Assembly (NCBI GenBank): GCA_963638355.1
Contig: CAVHRT010000010.1
Coordinates: 1-35,720, forward strand
DNA: 35,720 nucleotides
Reading direction: 5' to 3'
From: W0P28-013 sp963638355
GTDB taxonomy: Bacteria; Bacteroidota; Bacteroidia; Bacteroidales; Paludibacteraceae
In this document: piece by piece, positions 1-7,529 of the stretch
Layout of the letters: the number at the start of each line of letters is the position of its first letter
Position numbering within the stretch: the first letter of the stretch is position 1
Translations under genes and position numbers: made by a program
Notes under the pieces: generated by a model
The model's input: only the letters and a program-made list of their open reading frames with translations
Told to the model about the DNA's origin: nothing
Databases searched by the model: none

Positions 1-344
1 CTTTTAATGAGTGCATATACTTGTTTAATGCTTGTATATTTGCTCCCCATAAATTTCGCCAAATTGTTGAGTTGTTCCTTTTCTTCCTCTCTTTCAGGGT
101 ATGTTTTTACAGAAATCTCTACTTGCGCTAATTTTTCAATTAAAACACTAACACTTATCTCTTCAGACATATCTGAAACATTTGTTGTGTCATTTTTTTC
201 TAGATTGGTCTCTGTATTATTGGAGGGTGTTATATTGTTAATTTCAGAATTTTTAATCTCGGAGTTAGTTTTATCCATAGAAATCGCGATCTTTTCTAAA
301 GCACATACAATTCTTTCCAATAGTTTATAAATTTCCGTATCCAT
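1..344 (-). CDS. 5' part of an unknown AT-rich gene
   Basis: An open frame starts at ATG 344-342 and runs off the left edge, giving 114 residues. I do not recognise the family. The N-terminus (MDTEIYKLLERIVCALEKI) is helical. A low-complexity linker rich in Asn, Thr, Ser and Glu follows at about residues 28-60. The end seen here is charged and helical, with FMGSKYTSIKQVYALIK near the edge. A consensus -7 promoter box lies 32 bp upstream of the start, which supports the start and strand. The opposite-strand frame at 7-330 is uniformly hydrophobic and looks like a shadow. Codons here are much more AT-rich than in any other gene of the window, and an N gap separates this piece from the rest. It may therefore come from a mobile or foreign region, or from a wrongly joined contig. 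Confidence 0.6.
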   Translation of the reverse strand, partial: MDTEIYKLLERIVCALEKIAISMDKTNSEIKNSEINNITPSNNTETNLEKNDTTNVSDMSEEISVSVLIEKLAQVEISVKTYPEREEEKEQLNNLAKFMGSKYTSIKQVYALIK

Positions 345-375
345 TTTTTTTATTTATGTTTAGTGAAACATTTTG

Positions 376-383
376 CAAAGATA
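376..383 (-). promoter_or_regulatory. Promoter -7 box of the partial gene
   Basis: Read on the minus strand this is TATCTTTG, an exact match to the Bacteroidota -7 consensus TAnnTTTG. It lies 32 bp upstream of the start at 344. The matching -33 box would fall in the N gap and cannot be checked. Confidence 0.6.
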
Positions 384-389
384 CAAATC

Positions 390-407
390 NNNNNNNNNNN
401 NNNNNNN
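390..407. other. Assembly gap (18 N)
   Basis: A run of 18 undetermined bases marks a scaffold join. The true distance between the two sides is unknown, and base composition changes across it. Confidence 0.98.
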
Positions 408-449
408 TGATTGATTAGCATGCGACTTCAAAATCGAGTGAGATTTTTT

Positions 450-1580
450 TCAAAATCCCACTCTGCTATGTCCGCAGCCTGCAAGTTTTTCGTTGCTGCA
501 GAGGGCGATTATCTCGTCGATGCCGGGCAGATTGCCGCTCACCACCTCTTGCATGGTGACTTTGCGTACGATGTTGTCAATTTCGCCGCCGCTGAAGTCG
601 AATGCCGTGGCAAGACGCTTTGCCTGTTCCTCGTCGAGCGATGGCAGTTTGTCGCGCCAAATGTTCTGCTTGGCCGTGAGCGATGGTTTCTCGAAATGAA
701 TTTTGAATAAAAACCTCCGCTCGAATGCCGCATCAAGATTGCTCTGAAGGTTGGTGGTGGCTATCAGAATGCCGTCGAGCCGCTCCATCTCTTCGAGAAT
801 GATGTTCTGAATGGCGTTCTCGGTTTGAGTCACGGTCGAATTGTGTCCCGTCATCTTCTGTCGAGTGGAGAAAATGGCGTCGGCTTCGTTGAACAGCAAA
901 ATCGGCTTCAAACCTTTGCTGTTGTTGCATTTGCTGCGATAGTCGGAGAAAATTTTCTTCACTATCTTTTCACTCTCGCCAAACCACATGCTTTTGGAGT
1001 TGCTTATGTCCACGTGCATCACATCGCGACCGGTGCGCTTGGCCCACTGCATCACTGTCTCGGTTTTGCCCGTGCCTGGTGCACCATAGAGCAGCACCGC
1101 AATGCCTTTGGGTAAGCCTTTCGCTTCGAGGCGCGACACAAGTTTCTGACAATTTTCTTCCTGAATGGAGTTCTCGACTAGCGACAGCTGTCGTTGCTGT
1201 TCATCGGAATAAAAAAGGCGCTTTTCGGTGATTTTGTCGGCTGCAATGCAGTTGTTGTTGCCGTTTGCGGTCTCGATGAAAAGGTGCGCATCTTCTTCGA
1301 AAAACAGCTCTTTGCCCTTGCCGGTGAGCGAAATGAAGGTGTTTTCGCCGCCGAAAAGACTCGTTCGCGTGTGGATCTCGGCCAATCCGGTCACTTGCAG
1401 TTCGTGCGTCTCTAGTTTCAGCCTGCGAATGACCTCTTTGCGCTTCCTCATGGGGAAGAGGCAACTCAATTCTTGCACAAGATCGGTGTCGTTATGCTCT
1501 TTGGCGCACGAATCGCAAACGATGTAGGACAGTGCGCGATACTCGCTTTTTTTGATGACTTGGCGGATGCGCTGCAGCAT
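450..1580 (-). CDS. AAA+ ATPase
   Basis: 376 residues. The first 140 residues form an N-terminal region with no motif I recognise; it contains CDSCAKEH near residue 22 and may be a winged-helix-like domain. An AAA+ core follows. The Walker A loop GAPGTGKT is at 166-173, Walker B ILLFNEAD at 227-234, sensor 1 ATTN at 274-277 and a putative arginine finger ERRF at 287-290. Walker B has Asn where most AAA+ proteins have Asp before the catalytic Glu. The nucleotide-binding and hydrolysis elements are otherwise intact. An in-frame TAA five codons upstream of ATG 1580 leaves this as the only ATG start. I see no consensus promoter before it. It resembles the ATP-dependent remodelling proteins often annotated only as 'AAA family ATPase' in Bacteroidales; the substrate is unknown. 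Confidence 0.88.
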   Translation of the reverse strand: MLQRIRQVIKKSEYRALSYIVCDSCAKEHNDTDLVQELSCLFPMRKRKEVIRRLKLETHELQVTGLAEIHTRTSLFGGENTFISLTGKGKELFFEEDAHLFIETANGNNNCIAADKITEKRLFYSDEQQRQLSLVENSIQEENCQKLVSRLEAKGLPKGIAVLLYGAPGTGKTETVMQWAKRTGRDVMHVDISNSKSMWFGESEKIVKKIFSDYRSKCNNSKGLKPILLFNEADAIFSTRQKMTGHNSTVTQTENAIQNIILEEMERLDGILIATTNLQSNLDAAFERRFLFKIHFEKPSLTAKQNIWRDKLPSLDEEQAKRLATAFDFSGGEIDNIVRKVTMQEVVSGNLPGIDEIIALCSNEKLAGCGHSRVGF

Positions 1581-1736
1581 GCCGAGCGAAAATTAACTGC
1601 GCCGAATTTTATTAAAAAAATGATGAGTCTCGCTAGAAATGATAATTTTACGTTAATTTGCTGAAAATCAACGTAGTTGCAAATCTCTATTCCGATAAAA
1701 TACAAATTTTCGAGTGAGAATTGTGTGCAAAACATT

Positions 1737-1764
1737 GCCGCAATACACCATAGTATATTGTGGC
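1737..1764 (-). terminator. Hairpin downstream of mutY, weak terminator
   Basis: GCCGCAATA and TATTGTGGC pair over 9 bp (one G-U) around a 10-base loop, 26 bases past the mutY stop. The minus-strand T-run after it is short (TGTTTT), so termination is plausible but not strong. Confidence 0.4.
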
Positions 1765-1789
1765 GAAATCTTTGGAAAAGTCTGAAGGA

Positions 1790-2875
1790 TTATTTTTCTG
1801 TCAGATCAGCGAGCAGTTTTTCCATTAGCCGCGACATGGGATAGTCGGCAAGGCGTGCTGTTGGAACGACTATAAAATCAGTGTTTGTGGCGGCGATTTT
1901 TGGAATCTCTACCGCCAGACAGCGTGCAAAAATGCGTTGATGCGTGAGTATGTGTTTGCGCACGGGCGTTGTGTGCGCAAGTGTAAACGGTTGATTCCCA
2001 ATGATTTTTAGAAAATCATCGGAAGCAAGAATCTGCTCAATCGCTAAATCTTCCGCTGTCTCGACGAGCGGGAACTCGTAAAGTCCCTGCCAAATGTCGC
2101 CCGCCGCTCGCTGGTGGAGCAGTGTTTTGCCATCGGAAATGGCGAAAATGTAGTTGAAATAGCGGTTGCGCACCTGCGTTTTGCCCTGTTTTCGCGGGAG
2201 CGTACCCACGCGATTTGTGGCTAGTGCATCGCAACTGGCGGCCAGAGGACAGTCGGCACAGTGTGGCGCCGTGGGCGTGCAGTGCAGTGCGCCAAACTCC
2301 ATCAACGCTTGATTGTGTAGCGCAGGCTGCGTGGGTGAAAGCACCTCGTCGGCCAACTGAAAAAATTGGTGCTGTCCTGCGGCCGTGTCGGTGGGCGCAT
2401 CGAGTCCAAAATAGCGCGCCAACACACGATATCCATTGCCATCGACCGCAGCGTAGGGCTGACCGTAGGCAAACGAGCAGATGGCGGCCGCCGTGTAACG
2501 ACCAACACCTGCAAGCGAAAGTACATCGGCATGGTTTTGGGGAAATTTTCCGCCAAATTTCTGCACAATTTGCTGCGCCGACGCATGCAAATGGCGCGCG
2601 CGACTGTAGTAACCCAATCCTTGCCACGCTTTCAAAACTTGGTCAATCGGAGCAGTTGCAAGAGTCTGAATATCAGGAAATTGCGCAACGAAACGGCGGT
2701 AATAATCCAACCCTTGTGCCACTTGCGTCTGCTGCAAAATAATTTCGGACACCCAAATAAGATAAGGGTCGCGTGTGTGACGCCACGGCAAATCGCGGCA
2801 GTTGGCTAAATACCAATGGATCAGCGTATTAGAAAAAGCGTTTTTGTTGTGCATATCGAACGCAAATTTGCGCAT
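1790..2875 (-). CDS. mutY: A/G-specific adenine DNA glycosylase MutY
   Basis: MutY removes adenine mispaired with 8-oxoguanine in base-excision repair. The 361-residue protein has the full family layout. An N-terminal HhH-GPD glycosylase domain holds the catalytic Glu at 44 (SEIILQQTQV), the helix-hairpin-helix LAGVGRYTAA at 121-130 and the catalytic Asp at 145 (VDGNGYR). The [4Fe-4S] cysteines are C199, C206, C209 and C215, with the family spacing C-X6-C-X2-C-X5-C. The C-terminal part from about residue 235 is the NUDIX-like domain that recognises 8-oxoG. Translation may start at Met1 (2875) or Met8 (2854), because the extra seven residues are not conserved in type. The gene is divergent from hup, and their promoters overlap. 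Confidence 0.96.
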   Translation of the reverse strand: MRKFAFDMHNKNAFSNTLIHWYLANCRDLPWRHTRDPYLIWVSEIILQQTQVAQGLDYYRRFVAQFPDIQTLATAPIDQVLKAWQGLGYYSRARHLHASAQQIVQKFGGKFPQNHADVLSLAGVGRYTAAAICSFAYGQPYAAVDGNGYRVLARYFGLDAPTDTAAGQHQFFQLADEVLSPTQPALHNQALMEFGALHCTPTAPHCADCPLAASCDALATNRVGTLPRKQGKTQVRNRYFNYIFAISDGKTLLHQRAAGDIWQGLYEFPLVETAEDLAIEQILASDDFLKIIGNQPFTLAHTTPVRKHILTHQRIFARCLAVEIPKIAATNTDFIVVPTARLADYPMSRLMEKLLADLTEK

Positions 2876-2922
2876 TTTTCGACAAAAAATGTCGGTTTCG
2901 AGAAAAAAAATTTGCTAAATGC

Positions 2923-2951
2923 TTGTATTTCAAAAATAATTAGTAATTTTG
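2923..2951 (+). promoter_or_regulatory. hup promoter
   Basis: TTG at 2923-2925 and TAATTTTG at 2944-2951 are separated by 18 bp, matching the Bacteroidota sigma factor consensus. The predicted start is near 2958, about 60 bases before the hup ATG. Confidence 0.65.
2931..2938 (-). promoter_or_regulatory. mutY promoter -7 box
   Basis: Minus-strand TATTTTTG fits TAnnTTTG and would start transcription near 2924, giving a leader of about 49 bases to mutY. It lies between the two boxes of the hup promoter. No clear -33 box is visible. Confidence 0.45.
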
Positions 2952-3018
2952 CAGTCCGAAAATACGAACTCGGGTCAAATAAAATCATCAAAAAAGATAA
3001 CCCATAAATTTAAAGGAA

Positions 3019-3333
3019 ATGACTAAAGCAGACATCATCAACGAGATTGCTAAAAACACTGGCCTGCCAAAAGAAGATGTGCTACGCACAGTTGAAGCAT
3101 TCATCGAGACCATCAAAACATCGTTGGGCGAGGGCAAACGCCTTCAAGCACAAGGCAAAGCCGATTTGGCAAAAGAACACAACGTGTATTTGAGAGGCTT
3201 TGGTAGTTTTATCGTGAAAACGCGCGCTAAAAAAACCGCTCGCAACATCTCGAAAAACACCACCATCATCATTCCGGAACACAGCATTCCGGCGTTCAAA
3301 CCATCGAAAGAATTCGTTGAAAAACTGAAATAA
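3019..3333 (+). CDS. HU/IHF-family nucleoid DNA-binding protein
   Basis: 104 residues with the HU fold. Two N-terminal helices (MTKADIINEIAKNTGLPKED) are followed by the RGFGSF turn at about residues 60-65, then a basic DNA-binding arm (KTRAKKTARNISKNTTIIIPE) and the C-terminal PAFKPSKEFVEKLK helix. HU proteins bend and compact DNA as dimers. The protein is about 14 residues longer than classical HU. The extra segment (RLQAQGKADLAKEHN) sits between helix 2 and the first beta strand. The gene opens a run with a 29-residue ribosomal-type peptide and rng. The ATG start follows an AAAGGA-rich leader and a good promoter. Confidence 0.93.
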   Translation: MTKADIINEIAKNTGLPKEDVLRTVEAFIETIKTSLGEGKRLQAQGKADLAKEHNVYLRGFGSFIVKTRAKKTARNISKNTTIIIPEHSIPAFKPSKEFVEKLK

Positions 3334-3371
3334 CGAATTTAAGTTGTTTTACATTTTAAATTCTAACGACT

Positions 3372-3461
3372 ATGCCAAACGGTAAAAAACACAAAAGGCA
3401 CAAAATGTCTACCCACAAACGCAAAAAACGTTTAAGAAAGGATAGACATAAGAAAAAATAA
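3372..3461 (+). CDS. 29-residue basic peptide, COX24/AURKAIP1 (bS22/mS38-like)
   Basis: ATG 3372 to TAA 3459-3461 encodes MPNGKKHKRHKMSTHKRKK followed by RLRKDRHKKK. More than half of the residues are Lys, Arg or His. The core KRHKMSTHKRKKRLRKDRHKKK is the signature of the AURKAIP1/COX24 (DUF1713) family. Its mitochondrial member mS38 and mycobacterial member bS22 are small-subunit ribosomal proteins near the decoding site. It is too short for most gene finders. It lies 38 bases after hup and 109 bases before rng, in the same direction, so it probably shares the hup transcript. A ribosomal role is inferred from the family. Confidence 0.85.
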   Translation: MPNGKKHKRHKMSTHKRKKRLRKDRHKKK

Positions 3462-3485
3462 GGCTTAGGTCTGCCTTTGAAGGGA

Positions 3486-3540
3486 GAAAAAACAAATTTA
3501 GAGTTCGGTATTTGGTTAGCGTCTTTAAGTTTGTTTTTTC
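3486..3540 (+). promoter_or_regulatory. Long AU-rich hairpin in front of rng
   Basis: Bases 3486-3503 pair with 3523-3540 over 18 bp with only G-U wobbles (left arm begins GAAAAAACAAATTTA, right arm ends TTTGTTTTTTC), closing a 19-base loop. The right arm is U-rich and another T5 run follows at 3542-3546. It could terminate the hup-bS22 transcript or act as a leader structure of rng. The right arm also contains TAAGTTTG (3526-3533), a possible -7 box for rng, so terminator and promoter may overlap. Confidence 0.6.
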
Positions 3541-3570
3541 GTTTTTGAATGTTGCGAAACTTTTATCACA

Positions 3571-5145
3571 TTGGAAAAAGAACTAGTAATAAGTGCGAAC
3601 AGCGAGAATATCACCATTGCGCTGCTCGAGGATAAGAAGCTTGTAGAAATTCACAAAGACACGCTGCGCCCGTCGTTTGCTGTGGGCAACATCTATTTGG
3701 GTCGTGTGAAACGCGTGATGCAAGGCTTGAATGCTGCTTTTGTCGACATTGGTTCGGCGAAAGAGGCGTTTGTGCACTATCACGACCTCGGCGACCAATT
3801 CCCCACGATGAACGCCTATGTGAAGCAGTTGCTGAGCAACCGCAAGCGCCTGCCCGACAAAATTGAGCGTCTGCCCGAACTCGAGCGCGATGGCAACATA
3901 AAAGATGTGCTGTCGATAGGCGATTATATTTTGGTGCAGATAGTGAAAGAACCAATTTCGACCAAAGGTCCGCGGCTGACTTGCGAAATTTCGCTAGCGA
4001 GCCGCAACATGGTTTTCCTGCCTTTCGGTGAAAAAATTTCGGTGTCGCAAAAAATTCGCTCTAACGCCGAACGCACCCGCCTGCGCCAATTGATGCAGAG
4101 CATTAAACCTGCCAATTGTGGCTTGATAATGCGCACCATGGCCGAAGACAAGCGCGTGGCAGAACTCGATGGCGAATTGAAAATGACCGTGAAACGCTGG
4201 TCGCAAGCCATCGAAAAAATTCGCCAATCGAACGGCATCACGCTGGTCTCGGAAGAGTTGAGCCGCTCGGCTGCCATTGTGCGCGACCTGTTCGACAACG
4301 ATTTCGAGTGCATCTATGTCGATAACAAAGCCGTTCAAGCCGAACTGACCGAGTATCTGCGCATGATTGCGCCCGACAAAGACAACATTGTGAAGCTTCA
4401 TCGCGAAGCAATGCCAATCTTCGAAAGTTTCGGCATCGCCAAGCAGGTGAAATCGCTCTTCGGTCGCACGGTGTCGGTGAAACGCGGCGCCTACCTCATT
4501 TTCGACCAAACCGAAGCCATGCATGTGATTGATGTGAACAGCGGCACACGCACTCGGGCTGGTCAAACGCAAGAAGAAAACGCCCTAGAGGTGAACATGG
4601 CCTCGGCCGACGAGATAGCGCGCCAACTGCGTCTGCGCGACATTGGCGGCATCATCGTCATCGACTTCATCGATCTTACCGAATCGGAAAATCGCCAAAA
4701 ACTGTACGAACACATGACGCAGTTGATGGCCAACGACCGCGCGCGACACAACATTTTGCCGCTGAGCAAATTCTGCCTGATGCAGATAACGCGTCAACGT
4801 GTGCGCCCAGCCACCGTCATTCGCACCGACGAAGTCTGCCCAACCTGTGGCGGCACGGGCAAAGTGCGCCCTGCCATCTTGATAATCGACGAGATAGAAG
4901 ACCAACTCGCAAGCCTTGTGGGCGACTATGGTTTCAAGCACATCGAACTGCAAGTGCACCCCTACATTAGCGCGTACATCAAAAAAGGACTCTGGTCTCT
5001 CGAGCGTCGCTGGCGTTGGAAATATCACTGCCGCCTGAAAGTTGTGCCGATGTTCGAACTCGGATTCTTGGAGTTCCGCTTTGTCGATGAACAGGGCGAA
5101 GTGCTAAATCTTGAAGTGATTTCCGAGATGAGTAAGAAAAATTAA
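3571..5145 (+). CDS. rng: Ribonuclease G/E
   Basis: Endoribonuclease of the RNase E/G family, acting in rRNA maturation and mRNA turnover. 524 residues. An S1-type RNA-binding domain begins at about residue 38 (VGNIYLGRVKRVMQGLNAAFVDIG). The DNase I-like catalytic region holds the two Mg-binding aspartates at D321 (IDVNSG) and D365 (VIDFIDL), 44 residues apart as in the family. The Zn-link that dimerises the enzyme is CPTCGGTG with C423 and C426. The start is TTG 3571: the frame is closed by TAA at 3526-3528, there is no ATG or GTG between, and the next in-frame ATG is inside the S1 domain. ffh follows after 37 bases and is probably co-transcribed. Confidence 0.95.
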   Translation: MEKELVISANSENITIALLEDKKLVEIHKDTLRPSFAVGNIYLGRVKRVMQGLNAAFVDIGSAKEAFVHYHDLGDQFPTMNAYVKQLLSNRKRLPDKIERLPELERDGNIKDVLSIGDYILVQIVKEPISTKGPRLTCEISLASRNMVFLPFGEKISVSQKIRSNAERTRLRQLMQSIKPANCGLIMRTMAEDKRVAELDGELKMTVKRWSQAIEKIRQSNGITLVSEELSRSAAIVRDLFDNDFECIYVDNKAVQAELTEYLRMIAPDKDNIVKLHREAMPIFESFGIAKQVKSLFGRTVSVKRGAYLIFDQTEAMHVIDVNSGTRTRAGQTQEENALEVNMASADEIARQLRLRDIGGIIVIDFIDLTESENRQKLYEHMTQLMANDRARHNILPLSKFCLMQITRQRVRPATVIRTDEVCPTCGGTGKVRPAILIIDEIEDQLASLVGDYGFKHIELQVHPYISAYIKKGLWSLERRWRWKYHCRLKVVPMFELGFLEFRFVDEQGEVLNLEVISEMSKKN

Positions 5146-5182
5146 AGAATATCTACGATAATTTACAGATACACCATTTATT

Positions 5183-6490
5183 ATGTTTGAAAACTTAAGC
5201 GAACGCCTCGAACGGTCGTTCAAAATACTGAAAGGTCAAGGTCGCATTACCGAGATTAATATTGCCGAAACGCTGAAAGATGTGCGCAAGGCGTTGCTCG
5301 ATGCCGACGTGAACTACAAAGTTGCCAAGACTTTCACCGACGAGGTGAAGCAAAAAGCCCTCGGTCAGAATGTGTTGCTGGCTGTGAAGCCCAACGAGAT
5401 GATGGTGAAGATAGTCCACGACGAACTTGCCCGGCTGATGGGCGGCGAGAATGTGGACATCAACCTGAAAGGCAGTCCTGCGGTGATTTTGATGTCGGGT
5501 TTGCAAGGCTCTGGTAAGACCACTTTTTCGGGCAAATTGGCAAACATGCTCAAACACAAACGCGGCAAAAATCCGATGCTTGTGGCGTGCGATGTCTATC
5601 GTCCGGCCGCCATCGAACAGTTGCGCGTGGTTGGCGAGCAGATTGGTGTGCCTGTTTACAGCGAGCCAGAGTGCAAAAATCCAGTCGAGATAGCGCAAAA
5701 CGCCATAAAACAAGCCAAGAAAAGTGGTTGTGATGTGGTGATTGTGGATACGGCTGGTCGTTTGGCGGTCGACGAGCAGATGATGGCCGAGATCGAAGCC
5801 ATCAAAAAAGCCATCGAGCCGAGCGAGACGCTGTTTGTGGTCGATGCTATGACGGGTCAAGATGCCGTGAACACCGCCAAGGAGTTCAATGAACGCATCG
5901 ATTTCGATGGTGCAGTGCTTACCAAACTCGACGGTGACACGCGTGGTGGTGCGGCGCTCTCAATTCGCGCGGTGGTCGATAAACCGATAAAATTTGTCGG
6001 CACGGGCGAAAAGATGGACGCAATCGACCTGTTTCACCCACAGCGCATGGCCGACCGAATTCTCGGCATGGGCGATATTGTTTCGCTTGTGGAGCGTGCG
6101 CAGGAGCAGTACGACGAGAACGAGGCACGCCGTTTGGCGAAGAAAATTGCCAAAAATCGCTTCGATTTCAACGATTTCATGGGTCAGTTACAGCAAATCA
6201 AGAAGATGGGTAACCTGAAAGACGTGGCGTCGATGATTCCTGGCGTGGGCAAGGCTTTGAAAGATGTCGATATCGACGATAATGCGTTTGTCGGCATCGA
6301 AGCCATCATTCAATCGATGACACCAGCCGAGCGCGAAAATCCTGCGTTGCTCAATGGTAGCCGCAAAAACCGTATTGCCAAAGGCTCGGGACGCGGCATT
6401 GTGGAGGTGAACCGCCTCATCAAACAATTCGACCAAATGAGCAAAATGATGCGCATGATGCAGCAGCGCAATTTCAAGATGAGAAGGTAG
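5183..6490 (+). CDS. ffh: Signal recognition particle GTPase Ffh (SRP54)
   Basis: Binds signal sequences of nascent inner-membrane and exported proteins together with 4.5S RNA and delivers ribosomes to FtsY. 435 residues. The N domain helical bundle occupies about 1-90. The G domain has the P-loop GLQGSGKTTF from about 106, then DTAGRLAVDEQMM and TKLDGDTRGGAALS. The methionine-rich M domain starts near 325 (MGQLQQIKKMGNLKDVASMIPG) and ends with MSKMMRMMQQRNFKMRR, which carries the signal-peptide groove and RNA contacts. Length is typical. It follows rng by 37 bases. Confidence 0.97.
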   Translation: MFENLSERLERSFKILKGQGRITEINIAETLKDVRKALLDADVNYKVAKTFTDEVKQKALGQNVLLAVKPNEMMVKIVHDELARLMGGENVDINLKGSPAVILMSGLQGSGKTTFSGKLANMLKHKRGKNPMLVACDVYRPAAIEQLRVVGEQIGVPVYSEPECKNPVEIAQNAIKQAKKSGCDVVIVDTAGRLAVDEQMMAEIEAIKKAIEPSETLFVVDAMTGQDAVNTAKEFNERIDFDGAVLTKLDGDTRGGAALSIRAVVDKPIKFVGTGEKMDAIDLFHPQRMADRILGMGDIVSLVERAQEQYDENEARRLAKKIAKNRFDFNDFMGQLQQIKKMGNLKDVASMIPGVGKALKDVDIDDNAFVGIEAIIQSMTPAERENPALLNGSRKNRIAKGSGRGIVEVNRLIKQFDQMSKMMRMMQQRNFKMRR

Positions 6491-6510
6491 GAAATTTCAG
6501 ATTCCAGATT
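6491..6510. repeat. Degenerate GAAATTT / CAGATT word
   Basis: GAAATTTCAGATTCCAGATT directly after ffh belongs to the intergenic GAAATTT word family that recurs at several places in the window. Confidence 0.4.
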
Positions 6511-6513
6511 GGG

Positions 6514-6534
6514 GCGGTGAGCTTGTCGAACCGC
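6514..6534. repeat. REP-like imperfect palindrome
   Basis: GCGGT and ACCGC flank gagcttgtcga. This resembles the intergenic repeat core GAGCTTGTCGAA found dispersed in many bacterial genomes. A genome-wide copy count would be needed to confirm it. Confidence 0.35.
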
Positions 6535-6553
6535 AGTGCTAAAAAAACATCTG

Positions 6554-6582
6554 CATAAAGTTTTTGAATGCGAAACTTTATG
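6554..6582. repeat. 10-bp inverted repeat in the ffh-folD gap
   Basis: CATAAAGTTT and AAACTTTATG are perfect inverted repeats around a 9-base loop. They are followed by short direct repeats of AACTTTATAA up to 6602. There is no T-run, so it is not a typical terminator. No consensus folD promoter was found nearby. Confidence 0.45.
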
Positions 6583-6636
6583 AACTTTATAACTTTATAA
6601 ACTTGATGAACTTCTCATCAACTTATCAACTCTGAT

Positions 6637-7527
6637 ATGCAGATTATCGACGGGAAAAAAATTGCGGAGCAGATAAAGGCCGAGATTGCCGACGAGGTGG
6701 CGCAAATGCGAGCCAAAGGGCTACGTGCGCCGCACCTTGCCACCATTCTTGTGGGGCATAATGGCGCTAGCGAAACGTACGTGGCGAACAAGGTGAAAGC
6801 CTGCGAGCGCTGCGGTTTCGACGCCACTGTGGTGCGTTTCGAGAGCGATGTTACCGAGGCCGAACTGCTGCAACGTATTGCGCAGCTGAATGCCGACGAT
6901 TCCATCGATGGCATTTTAGTGCAACTGCCGCTGCCGCCTCACATCGATGCGCAAAAGGTGGCGGAATCTATCAGCCCGTCGAAAGATGTTGATGGCTTTC
7001 ACCCGATAAATGTGGGACGCGCGGCGCTTGGTTTGCCCGCTTTTGAGTGCGCCACGCCAGCAGGAATTTTGGAACTGCTTCATCGCAGCGGCATCGAAAC
7101 TGATGGAAAACACTGCGTGATAATCGGTCGCAGCAACATTGTAGGTCGCCCGCTCTCGACGCTTCTTGCGCGCAAAACGCCCGATGCTAATGCCACGGTG
7201 ACGCTTTGCCACAGCCACACGCACAATCTTGCCGCAATTGCTCGCACTGCTGATATTCTTGTGGCGGCCATTGGTCAACCGCATTTTGTCACTGCCGATA
7301 TGGTGAAAGATGGTGCAACTGTGGTTGATGTAGGCATTACGCGCGTTCCCGACGACAGTGCGCCGCGCGGCTATCGTCTTGCTGGCGATGTCGATTTTGA
7401 GCATGTCGCCCCAAAATGTTCACACATCACACCCGTGCCTGGAGGCGTTGGTCCCATGACCATTGCCGCCCTCATGCGCAACACACTGTTTGCTAATCGT
7501 CGAATGGTGGAATCTTTGAATGGGTGA
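6637..7527 (+). CDS. folD: Methylenetetrahydrofolate dehydrogenase/cyclohydrolase FolD
   Basis: Bifunctional cytosolic enzyme interconverting 5,10-methylene-THF and 10-formyl-THF, supplying one-carbon units for purines and formyl-Met-tRNA. 296 residues, the usual length. The catalytic Lys is K52 in YVANKVKAC, with the partner motif VQLPLPPHI near 95 and the Asp of KDVDGFHP near 117-119. The NADP-binding Rossmann part has IGRSNIVGRPLSTLL and ATVTLCHSHT. The C-terminal signature PVPGGVGPMTIAALMRNT is intact. It is separated from ffh by a repeat-rich 146-base gap, so it may have its own promoter. Confidence 0.97.
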   Translation: MQIIDGKKIAEQIKAEIADEVAQMRAKGLRAPHLATILVGHNGASETYVANKVKACERCGFDATVVRFESDVTEAELLQRIAQLNADDSIDGILVQLPLPPHIDAQKVAESISPSKDVDGFHPINVGRAALGLPAFECATPAGILELLHRSGIETDGKHCVIIGRSNIVGRPLSTLLARKTPDANATVTLCHSHTHNLAAIARTADILVAAIGQPHFVTADMVKDGATVVDVGITRVPDDSAPRGYRLAGDVDFEHVAPKCSHITPVPGGVGPMTIAALMRNTLFANRRMVESLNG

Positions 7528-7529
7528 GT

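Noticed and set aside
7..330. 107-codon plus-strand frame at the left edge
   Set aside because: The translation is uniformly hydrophobic and low-complexity. The minus-strand frame has a promoter and normal composition.
3526..3533. Stand-alone rng promoter TAAGTTTG
   Set aside because: It matches the -7 consensus but lies within the right arm of the hairpin and has only a weak -33 partner (TTC at 3504-3506). I kept it as a note under the hairpin instead.
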